Assembly (NCBI RefSeq): GCF_024362325.1
Contig: NZ_CP101497.1
Coordinates: 620,001 to 684,000 of the forward strand
DNA length: 64,000 nt
Source: Microcella humidisoli
GTDB taxonomy: Bacteria; Actinomycetota; Actinomycetes; Actinomycetales; Microbacteriaceae
Direction: 5' to 3'
This document shows, piece by piece, positions 19,704-27,276 of this stretch (within the stretch, counting starts at the first letter, position 1; each line of letters opens with the position of its first letter). The position numbers and the translations under genes were made by a program. The notes under the pieces are model-generated. The model did not search any database and was not told the DNA's origin. It worked only from the letters and a program-made list of their open reading frames with translations.

Positions 19704-22124
19704 TCAGGTCGATGGCTCGATCTGCAGTTGCACCGTGACCTCGACCCCGTCACGCACGAACGTGAGCCGGGTACCCGAGAGGAACTGCTCGATCGGCACC
19801 CTCACGGACTGCCGGACCGCGCGATCGTAGCCGTCTGCCCGCGGGATATCGGTCGGGCATGCCGCGTTATCGCCGCCGACCGACTCCGGCGTGAACGCCT
19901 CGACGTGCACCGACACCTCGGTCGACCGGATGAGGTACGTCGACCGGACGTCGTTCTCGAGAGGAGACGTCTGCACGCCGGACCCGCACGAGAACCACTG
20001 GCGCCGAGACCGGTCGTTCTGCCAGACAGCACTTCCGATCGTGACCGAGTGCTCACCCAGGACGACGGGGCCGCCGTCGAGGCGGCGCACGGAGATGTCG
20101 GCGCGAACCTCGACCGGTCGCGGATCGACGAAGACGACGCCGGCCGGCCACATGAGGCCCTGCAGACCGTTTCCGTCGTAGACACTGATGTTTCCGTCTC
20201 GGTCGGTGAGAGTGAGAACGAGCGAGTAGGCCGTGCGGGCATCCACCAGTCCGAGATCGATGACATGCCGCTGCGCGAACGACGTCTCGCGAATGACGGG
20301 GACGTCGACGTCGATGACGCTCGGGTCGCCCGAGAAGGAGTAGTCGACCGAGAACGTGCCGACCATGGTGACCTCGCGGTCGGCGACGATGGTCGCGGTC
20401 GCGGGGAAGGTGATGCCGTCGGCCTGCGGTGGCCCGATCTCGATCCCTGAACTGCGGTCGAGCACGGGTCGATCGACCTCGGCCAAGGGCATGTCGTCGC
20501 GCACCCAGTCGGTGAACCACGAGTCGCGACCATCGACCCAGTCGATCCGCAGTCGGACCCAGCTGCGGTCGTAGGGCGCGCATCCGTTGCCGAGGCACTC
20601 CCGCTGCGCGGGCAGGGGGACATCGACGAACGTCGACGGGAGGGATTCGCATCCGATGCCGCACTGCCGCGCGTCGATGATGTGGGCGTACGGGCGCGCC
20701 GCTGAACGAGGCGCACCGTCCTGCAGGGTCGAGACGATGAGGGTGTTGTTCCACCTCCAGTCCGGTGCATCAGCGAACCGCGTCGCGTCGCACAGGACGT
20801 AGTCGGTCGCGCGAACGGGCCCCCAGAAGTCGGTGCCCCACCCGCCGCAGTAGGACTCGCCGAACAGTGCAGACTCGGAGAACGACCCGCCCAGGCGGGC
20901 CTCGAGCCGCACGGGGTTGGCGAGAATCCACTCGTCCAGGTCCGCATCGTCGACGGAAATCACGGGGTAGGCGAGGTCAGGGCTGTGAAGCACCTCGCCG
21001 AAGACCTGATCAGGAATGTTCCCCGACCACGTGTGCGACTCGACCCAGCCCGCGCAGACCGTGATCGTCGACGCCTCCGGAACGGCGAAGGCCGCCGCAT
21101 GCCGTTCGATGAAGAGGTCGTTGTACCCGGCCTCCCGCAGCTGCTCTCGCGACGAGCTCTGCATGACCTGGTCGATGGGCTCGATCGCGTTCTCGATGTT
21201 GTCGAAGTCGCAGGCGAGGGCCGGTTCGCCGAAGGGAACCGCGAAAGCGAGAAACCGCACCGTCGCGACATCGCCCGTCGCGACCGAGATCATGACCGCG
21301 GTCGGCGTGATCGGCTCGACCCACGAGGGCGGGATCGGGTTCGCGTCGTACCACTGCAAGCGCTTCTCGAGGCGAGCGGTGCCGCCCGTCTGATCGGTGG
21401 CGTCGATGACCGCCGTGCCCTGCCACGCGGGCGAGAGATTCGTCAGCGCGACGCAGTGCGCGATGAAGTCGACCGCGCCGGCCGCGAGCCACGCCGATTC
21501 GGCCTCGTCGGAGGTCGTGACGGTGAGCGCGCGTGGCGCCCCGTCAACCACGTACGTGATGTCGAGCACGACGGGCCGGGTCGAGAAGACCTGGAACTCC
21601 CATCGATCGCGAGCGTTGGCCTCCGGCGCGCAATCCGATCGGTCGCTCGCCCGCAGCTCGAGTGGCGGGCCGAAGGGCAGATCGAGAACGGTCGCTCGGC
21701 CGCCGTCAGGGCACTCGCCCTCGACGGGAGGCAGTGCGGCGCAGGGGTCGGCCGAGATCGCCGCGCGTCCCGCACTCGGCAGCAGGTCGCGCGCGAGCAG
21801 GAGCGCTTCCGGGTCGGCGCGGTCGAGCGCCCCCACCTCCTCGGTCATCTCCAGCATCGCCGACCGTGCCGCCACGGCTGACGCCGGGTCGGCCGTCGAC
21901 ACCTGGGTCGGCACCAGCAGCTCGTCGATCGGGGGTTCGTCCCCGTCCCGGTCGAGCGCGAGCGGCGTGATTCCCGAGCTCGTGGGCAGCACCCACGCGT
22001 CGAGCAATTCAGGTTCGACGATGCGCGGAGCAGCAAACGGAGCAGCGATGGCGAAAGCGCCCACCCCCACCGCGATGGACGTGACGCCGGCAATGACGGG
22101 CATCCAGATTCGGCGAGATATCAC
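19704..22124 (-). CDS. Unrecognised large exported protein
   Basis: An 806-aa protein I do not recognise. One hydrophobic segment near residues 8-32 (an uncleaved anchor or signal peptide) is followed by a soluble extracellular region with many cysteines (SADPCAALPPVEGEC, QCGIGCES, RECLGNGCAPYD, WFSCGSG) and mixed beta-rich sequence (TFSVDYSFSGDPSVIDVDV) suggesting repeated Ig-like folds. There is no LPXTG motif, catalytic signature or repeat array. It starts with GTG 13 bp after the 22138 gene, so the pair is an operon. Possible envelope or adhesion role, low certainty. Confidence 0.7.
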   Translation of the reverse strand: MISRRIWMPVIAGVTSIAVGVGAFAIAAPFAAPRIVEPELLDAWVLPTSSGITPLALDRDGDEPPIDELLVPTQVSTADPASAVAARSAMLEMTEEVGALDRADPEALLLARDLLPSAGRAAISADPCAALPPVEGECPDGGRATVLDLPFGPPLELRASDRSDCAPEANARDRWEFQVFSTRPVVLDITYVVDGAPRALTVTTSDEAESAWLAAGAVDFIAHCVALTNLSPAWQGTAVIDATDQTGGTARLEKRLQWYDANPIPPSWVEPITPTAVMISVATGDVATVRFLAFAVPFGEPALACDFDNIENAIEPIDQVMQSSSREQLREAGYNDLFIERHAAAFAVPEASTITVCAGWVESHTWSGNIPDQVFGEVLHSPDLAYPVISVDDADLDEWILANPVRLEARLGGSFSESALFGESYCGGWGTDFWGPVRATDYVLCDATRFADAPDWRWNNTLIVSTLQDGAPRSAARPYAHIIDARQCGIGCESLPSTFVDVPLPAQRECLGNGCAPYDRSWVRLRIDWVDGRDSWFTDWVRDDMPLAEVDRPVLDRSSGIEIGPPQADGITFPATATIVADREVTMVGTFSVDYSFSGDPSVIDVDVPVIRETSFAQRHVIDLGLVDARTAYSLVLTLTDRDGNISVYDGNGLQGLMWPAGVVFVDPRPVEVRADISVRRLDGGPVVLGEHSVTIGSAVWQNDRSRRQWFSCGSGVQTSPLENDVRSTYLIRSTEVSVHVEAFTPESVGGDNAACPTDIPRADGYDRAVRQSVRVPIEQFLSGTRLTFVRDGVEVTVQLQIEPST

Positions 22125-22137
22125 GGAGGCTCTCTCG

Positions 22138-22950
22138 TTAGATGAGGCAGTCGACGGGAACGGTCAACCCAGCGGGCGCACTCACGTTGCCCGCAGCATC
22201 GACCGCCGTGATCGCGAATTGAACGGGTCCCTGCGTGCCGGGGCCGGTCGCGTCGAAGGTGAAGACCCACACCGCGCCCGACCGGGTCGCGGTCGCCTGG
22301 CCGGAGTAGGCGCCGCTCCACGTCGCCCGAACAGCAGTGACGCCGACATTGTCAGTGGCGGCGATCGTGATCACCGATGCCGTGGGGTAGGTGTACCCGG
22401 CGTCGCACGCGACGATCGGATGCTGCGAGGTGACACTGGAGATCCTGGGGGCCGCGGTGTCGCGTGCCGGGGCCGGCGGCGCGGGAGGTGCCGCCCCGCC
22501 GGAGCCGTCGACCGGTGGCTCGACAGCGCCCGGATCGGCAGCGCCCGGATCGGCGGCGGCTGGCGTCGGGTCCGCCACGATCGTCACCGAGGCGCATTGC
22601 CCGCCGACGGGTGCGACACTCACGGCGGCGGCCTCGCCGTCATCGAGCACGATCACGCTGATCGGCACCCAGAGCAGCTCGCCGAGACGCTGCGGGTTGC
22701 GCACGGCCACCCAGTCAGCGTCGTCGCTCTGGGCGACCACGAGCACCCGGTCGCCCGCGAACAGCTCGCTGACCACGGGGCCATCGACGCACGCATGAGC
22801 GGCCGTCGACTGGATCACCCCGCCGATTCCCGGGTCGAGCGGTTGGGGCGGTGCAAGAACGCCCGAGAGTGCGATGCTCGCTCCGGCCACGCCCGACAGC
22901 GCCACGGCACCCGCCGAGATCATCCACCCGCTGAGCGCACTGATCGCCAT
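22138..22950 (-). CDS. Exported protein with SH3-like region and C-terminal Ig-like domain
   Basis: A 270-aa protein with an N-terminal hydrophobic segment (about 5-32) and a small beta-rich segment (about 48-110, VSELFAGDRVLVVAQ then WVAVRNPQRLGELLWVP) resembling a bacterial SH3 domain. A Pro/Ala linker (about 127-165) is followed by an Ig-like domain (about 168-270) with the ITAVDAAGNVSAP signature of bacterial Ig-like repeats and a Cys pair (IVACDAG, PVDCLI). It probably acts at the cell surface together with the 806-aa partner. Function unknown. Confidence 0.72.
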   Translation of the reverse strand: MAISALSGWMISAGAVALSGVAGASIALSGVLAPPQPLDPGIGGVIQSTAAHACVDGPVVSELFAGDRVLVVAQSDDADWVAVRNPQRLGELLWVPISVIVLDDGEAAAVSVAPVGGQCASVTIVADPTPAAADPGAADPGAVEPPVDGSGGAAPPAPPAPARDTAAPRISSVTSQHPIVACDAGYTYPTASVITIAATDNVGVTAVRATWSGAYSGQATATRSGAVWVFTFDATGPGTQGPVQFAITAVDAAGNVSAPAGLTVPVDCLI

Positions 22951-23014
22951 CGCACCATCCTGTCGGCCGCATGGGTGGAGCGGTAGGGGCGAATCGTCTT
23001 CTTCGTGACCGCTG

Positions 23015-24391
23015 CTACAGGTTCTTGACGGCCGTCAGCACCTTCGTGAGCGAGTCCTTCGCGTCGCCGAACAGCAGCGTCGTCTGGGGCTCGTAGAGCA
23101 GGTCGTTCTCGATGCCCGCGAAGCCGGGGCGCATCGAGCGCTTGAGGAAGACCACCTGGCGCGCCGAGGCCACGTCGAGGATGGGCATGCCGTAGATGGG
23201 CGAGCCGGGGCTCGTCTTCGCGGCCGGGTTCACCACGTCGTTCGCCCCCACGACCAGGGCGACGTCGCAGTTCTTGAACTGCGGGTTCACCTCGTCCATC
23301 TCGGCGAGCACCTCGTAGGGCACGTTCGCCTCGGCGAGGAGCACGTTCATGTGCCCGGGCATGCGGCCGGCGACGGGGTGGATGCCGAAGACGACCTCGA
23401 TGCCCTTCGCCTCGAGCGTCGTCGCGAGCTCCGCCATGGTGTGCTGCGCTTGCGCGACGGCGAGCCCGTAGCCCGGCACGACGATGACGCGCTGGGCGTA
23501 GCCGAGCAGGATGGCGACGTCCTCCGCGCTCGAGCTGCGCACGGGGCGGTCGCTCTGCGCGGTCGAACCCGCGGTCGAGCCGCCGCGGAACGCCCCGAAG
23601 AGCGTGCCGGTCACGCTACGGCCCATGGCCGAGGCCATGGCCCGCGTGAGAATGGTGCCGGATGCTCCCACCAGGGTGCCCGCGACGAGCAGCAGCGTGT
23701 TGCCGAGCACGAGGCCCGATGCGGCCACCGTCAGGCCCGTGAAGGCGTTGAGCAGCGAGATGACGATCGGCACGTCGGCGCCGCCGACCGGCAGCACGAC
23801 GAGCACGCCGAGCGCGGTGCCGAGGGCGAGCAGCACGTAGGCCGCGGTCGGGTCGGCCGTCAGCACGAGCCAGACGGCGCTCGCGAGCGAGCCGAGCGCG
23901 ACGAGCGAGATGACGATCGGGGCGCCCGGGAAGACGATCGGTCGAGTCGGCATGAGCTCTTGCAGCTTGGCGAAGGTGATCGCCGATCCCGAGAACGAGA
24001 CCGCTCCGACGAGCACCGTGAAGGCGACGGCGATGACCGCGCCGAGCTCGTCCGCGACGAGGGGCAGTTCGAGCAGTGCGACGAGCGCCGCGGCACCGCC
24101 TCCGACGCCGTTGAAGAGGGCGACGAGCTGCGGCATCTGGGTCATCTTGACCATGCGCGAGGCGGGCACCGCGATGACGGTGCCCAGGGCGATGACGCCG
24201 AGGATCAGCAGCATGTTGTCGAGCTCGGTCGAGAGGAACACGACGACCATGGCCAGCAGCGCACCGAACGCGCCGATCAGGTTGCCGCGGCGGGCCGACT
24301 TCGGCGAGCTGAGGCCCTTGAGGGCGAGGATGAAGCAGACGGCCGCGACCAGGTACAGCACGGCGGTCCACTCGGGGCTGAGCACGATCAC
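23015..24391 (-). CDS. pntB: NAD(P) transhydrogenase subunit beta
   Basis: PntB (458 aa) carries the NADP(H)-binding domain III and most of the membrane domain of the proton-translocating transhydrogenase. About eight N-terminal helices are visible, then the domain III motifs VIVVPGYGLAVAQAQH, GIHPVAGRMPGHMNVLLAE, and DVALVVGANDVVNPAA. It starts at GTG 24391 and overlaps the pntAB stop by 4 bp. It supplies NADPH from NADH using the proton motive force. Confidence 0.96.
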   Translation of the reverse strand: MIVLSPEWTAVLYLVAAVCFILALKGLSSPKSARRGNLIGAFGALLAMVVVFLSTELDNMLLILGVIALGTVIAVPASRMVKMTQMPQLVALFNGVGGGAAALVALLELPLVADELGAVIAVAFTVLVGAVSFSGSAITFAKLQELMPTRPIVFPGAPIVISLVALGSLASAVWLVLTADPTAAYVLLALGTALGVLVVLPVGGADVPIVISLLNAFTGLTVAASGLVLGNTLLLVAGTLVGASGTILTRAMASAMGRSVTGTLFGAFRGGSTAGSTAQSDRPVRSSSAEDVAILLGYAQRVIVVPGYGLAVAQAQHTMAELATTLEAKGIEVVFGIHPVAGRMPGHMNVLLAEANVPYEVLAEMDEVNPQFKNCDVALVVGANDVVNPAAKTSPGSPIYGMPILDVASARQVVFLKRSMRPGFAGIENDLLYEPQTTLLFGDAKDSLTKVLTAVKNL

Positions 24392-24696
24392 TTCGACTCC
24401 TCGCGAACCTTCGCGGCGGGCGTGCGGCCGCCGAACATCTCGAGCATGCGGTCGGTGACGACGAAGCCGCCGACCAGGTTGACGGTCGCGAGCAGCACCG
24501 CGATGAGGGCCACGACGAGCACCGGGATGCTCTCCGCCTGCCCAGCGACGATGACGGCGCCGACGAGGATGATGCCGTGGATGGCATTGGCCCCCGACAT
24601 CAGGGGCGTGTGCAGCGTGCTCGACACCTTCGAGACGACCTCGAAGCCGACGAACACGGAGAGCACGAAGAAGGTCAGCAGGGTGATGGCGTCCAT
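24388..24696 (-). CDS. pntAB: NAD(P) transhydrogenase subunit alpha, membrane part
   Basis: This 102-aa subunit is the short membrane part of split-alpha transhydrogenases. Three hydrophobic helices are present (TLLTFFVLSVFVGFEVV, HGIILVGAVIVAGQ, ALIAVLLATVNLVGGF). The motif STLHTPLMSGANAIHG is characteristic. The ATG at 24696 shares a base with the pntAA stop (TAATG), so the longer upstream frame is not used. Confidence 0.95.
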   Translation of the reverse strand: MDAITLLTFFVLSVFVGFEVVSKVSSTLHTPLMSGANAIHGIILVGAVIVAGQAESIPVLVVALIAVLLATVNLVGGFVVTDRMLEMFGGRTPAAKVREESK

Positions 24697-25850
24697 TACT
24701 TGTCGCCCTTCCGGTCGGCGATGGCGGCGGCAGTGGGCTCGTGCCGCACCGCCCCCTCGTGCGTGAGGCACGCGCCCGCGACGACCTCGTCGTCGAAGTC
24801 GGGCGCGAGGACGCCGCCCTCGCGCGTCATGAGCGCGACGAGATTGGCGATGTTCTGGCCGAGCAGGCGTGAGGCGTCGAAGGGCATCGTCGACGCGGCA
24901 TCCTTCATGCCGACGATCGTGACGGCGCCACCGGTGACGGGCACGAGAACGTCCTCCCCCGGCTTCGCGCCCTCGACGTTGCCGCCCGTCTCGGCGGCGA
25001 GATCGACGATGATCGACCCGGGGGCCATGCCCTGCACCATGCTCGCGGTGATGAGGCGCGGTGCCGGGCGGCCGGGGATGGCGGCGGTCGTCACGATGAG
25101 GTCGGCCTCGGCGACGTGGGGCGCGAGCAGTTCGCGCTGCCGGTCGGCACGATCGGCGGCGAGCTCTTTCGCGTAGCCACCGGCGGCATCGGCCGCGGCG
25201 TCGAGGTCGAGGTGGATGAACGTGCCGCCCATCGACTGCACCTCATCGGCCGAGGCCGAGCGCACGTCGTAGGCCGACACCTTGGCGCCGAGTCGCTTGG
25301 CCGTCGCGATGGCCTGCAGACCGGCGACGCCCGCCCCGAGCACGAGCACGCGCGCGGGCGGGATGGTGCCGGCCGCGGTCATGAACAAGGGGAGGAATCG
25401 CGGAAACCGCATGGCGCCCTCGAGCACGCAGCGGTAGCCGGCGACGAGGGCCTGCGACGTGAGGGCGTCCATCGACTGGGCGCGCGAGATGCGCGGGATG
25501 AGCTCGAGCGAGAACGCCGTGACGCCGCGCGCGGCGAGCGCCGCGACACCGTCGAGCTCGCTCGCGGGCGAGGCGAACCCGATCGTGATGGCGCCCTTCG
25601 GCAGCTTCCCGATCGTCTCGGCATCGAGCGGGCGAACGTGCACCACGACGTCGACCTTCGACAGCGGGATGCTCGCCGCAAGCGCGGCCCCCGCCTCGAC
25701 GTAAGCGGCATCGGCGTAGCCAGCAGCGACCCCCGCGCCCTTCTGCACGGTCACCGCGTACCCCGCGGCGACGTACTGAGCGACGGCCGCCGGCGTTGCG
25801 GCGACGCGCCGCTCCCCCTCGATCGGCTCACGCCGGATGGCGATCTTCAT
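24696..25850 (-). CDS. pntAA: NAD(P) transhydrogenase subunit alpha, NAD-binding part
   Basis: This 384-aa NAD(H)-binding domain I is related to alanine dehydrogenase. MKIAIRREPIEGERRVAATP opens the protein, VLVLGAGVAGLQAIATAKRLGA is the NAD fold, and the RQE loop reads ADRQRELLAPHV. The start follows GGGAGAATCA. It is the first gene of the three-gene pnt operon. The operon lies directly downstream of the 2-oxoacid dehydrogenase genes, separated by 124 bp, so it may have its own promoter. Confidence 0.95.
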   Translation of the reverse strand: MKIAIRREPIEGERRVAATPAAVAQYVAAGYAVTVQKGAGVAAGYADAAYVEAGAALAASIPLSKVDVVVHVRPLDAETIGKLPKGAITIGFASPASELDGVAALAARGVTAFSLELIPRISRAQSMDALTSQALVAGYRCVLEGAMRFPRFLPLFMTAAGTIPPARVLVLGAGVAGLQAIATAKRLGAKVSAYDVRSASADEVQSMGGTFIHLDLDAAADAAGGYAKELAADRADRQRELLAPHVAEADLIVTTAAIPGRPAPRLITASMVQGMAPGSIIVDLAAETGGNVEGAKPGEDVLVPVTGGAVTIVGMKDAASTMPFDASRLLGQNIANLVALMTREGGVLAPDFDDEVVAGACLTHEGAVRHEPTAAAIADRKGDK

Positions 25851-25974
25851 TGATTCTCCCGTTCGGCTGGCACAGCAAACACTGGAACAGTATCGGTTTC
25901 GGGGTGCTGAGAGAGAGGTATCCGGCGCGCATCGGGTGAAAGAAACTGCGTTCTTTGCAGGATCGCAGGCGCGA

Positions 25975-27276
25975 TCAGGCGAGGATCGAGACCGGGTTCT
26001 CGATGCGGGCGACGAAGGCGGCGAGCCAGCGCGCGGCGAGCGCGCCATCCAGCACCCGATGATCGGCGGAGAGCGTCACGGTCATGATCGTGCCCACGGC
26101 GAGCGCGCCGTCGACCACCACCGGAGCCTGCCGTGCGGCACCGACCGCGAGGATGCCGGCCTGCGGCGGGTTGATGATCGCGCTGAAGGCGGGCGTGCCG
26201 AACATGCCGAGATTCGAGACGGCGAAGCTGCCGCCCTCGATCTCGTGCTGCTTGAGACCGCCGCTGCGGGCGCGCGTCGCGAGGTCGCCGATCGCGGCCG
26301 AGAGGGCCGTGACGCTGAGCGACTCGACGCCGCGCACGACGGGGGTCACGAGGCCGTCGTCGAGCGAGACCGCGATCGCGATGTCGGCCGTGCGGTGGCG
26401 CAGCATGCCCTCGTCGGTCCACGTCGTGTTGGCCTCAGGAACGTCGACGAACGCCGCGGCGACCGCCTTGACGACGAGGTCGTTGACCGAGATCTTGACG
26501 CCGTCGATCGCGTTGATCTCGCGCCGCAGCTCGAGCAGGCGATCGACGCGGCAGTCGGCCGTGAGGTAGAAGTGCGGAACCGTGCTCTTGCTCTCGGTCA
26601 GGCGGCGGGCGATCGTCTTGCGCATGCGCGAGGTCGGGATGAGCTCGGGCTCGAGGCCCGCGGGGGCCGTGGCGGACGCGGCGGCGGGGGCCGCGGCTGC
26701 CGGAGCGCTGGCCGCCGGGGTGCTGGCCGCGGGGGTGCTGGCCGAGCTGGTCGCGAGCAGCGCCTGCACGTCGCGCCGCACGATGCGGCCGCCCGGTCCC
26801 GAGCCGACGACGCCGTCGAGGCTCAGGCCCTTCTCGCGCGCCAGTCGGCGCACGAGCGGGCTCACGAACCGGCGAGCGCCGGAGTCGGCAGGCGGGGCGG
26901 CGGGCGCCGGAACAGGCGCAGCGGCCGGAGCGGCCGCGGCGGCAGGACCCGCCGCCGCATCCGACGGGGGCACCACCACAGAACCCCCGTCGGATGCGGC
27001 AGACGGTGCTGCCGCGGGAGAGGCAGGGGCCACCTCCCCTGCCTCTCCCACGATGGCGATGGGCGCGCCGACGTCGACGGCGTCGCCCTCATTGATGAGC
27101 AGCTGCAGCACGGTACCGGCCGTCTCGGCCATGTACTCGACAACAGCTTTCTCGGTCTCGATCTCGGCGAAGGGCTGGCCGACGGCGACGGCATCGCCGG
27201 GGGCGACGAGCCACTTCTGCACAGCCGCCTCAGTGACGTTGGCGAGCACCTCGGGCATGCGGATCGTCGTCGCCAT
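25975..27276 (-). CDS. Dihydrolipoamide acyltransferase (E2) of a 2-oxoacid dehydrogenase complex
   Basis: E2 (433 aa) transfers the acyl group from E1 to CoA. One lipoyl domain (1-75) has the lipoylated Lys43 in IETEKAVVEY. An Ala/Pro hinge leads to an E3-binding domain (FVSPLVRRLAREKGLSLDGV), a second hinge and the catalytic domain, whose active site is SADHRVLDG (His406, Asp410). The ATG at 27276 overlaps the E1 stop (TGATG). The hinge-coding DNA contains two long perfect inverted repeats. No E3 gene lies in the window. The family could be acetoin, branched-chain or pyruvate dehydrogenase. Confidence 0.92.
   Translation of the reverse strand: MATTIRMPEVLANVTEAAVQKWLVAPGDAVAVGQPFAEIETEKAVVEYMAETAGTVLQLLINEGDAVDVGAPIAIVGEAGEVAPASPAAAPSAASDGGSVVVPPSDAAAGPAAAAAPAAAPVPAPAAPPADSGARRFVSPLVRRLAREKGLSLDGVVGSGPGGRIVRRDVQALLATSSASTPAASTPAASAPAAAAPAAASATAPAGLEPELIPTSRMRKTIARRLTESKSTVPHFYLTADCRVDRLLELRREINAIDGVKISVNDLVVKAVAAAFVDVPEANTTWTDEGMLRHRTADIAIAVSLDDGLVTPVVRGVESLSVTALSAAIGDLATRARSGGLKQHEIEGGSFAVSNLGMFGTPAFSAIINPPQAGILAVGAARQAPVVVDGALAVGTIMTVTLSADHRVLDGALAARWLAAFVARIENPVSILA
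26954..27000 (-). repeat. Perfect 17-bp inverted repeat inside the E2 hinge
   Basis: GCCGCATCCGACGGGGG (26954-26970) and its exact reverse complement (26984-27000) flank a 13-nt loop inside the E2 coding region. The hairpin would form in the mRNA between the lipoyl and E3-binding domain codons. Confidence 0.85.
27016..27049 (-). repeat. Second perfect inverted repeat (14 bp) inside the E2 hinge
   Basis: GGGAGAGGCAGGGG (27016-27029) and CCCCTGCCTCTCCC (27036-27049) flank a 6-nt loop, 15 bp from the first intragenic hairpin. Confidence 0.85.

Noticed and set aside
25851..25974. AAAGAA-N6-TTCTTT repeat as a terminator of the E2 gene
   Set aside because: The stem is only 6 bp and A/T-rich; too weak to call, although it lies between E2 and the pnt operon.
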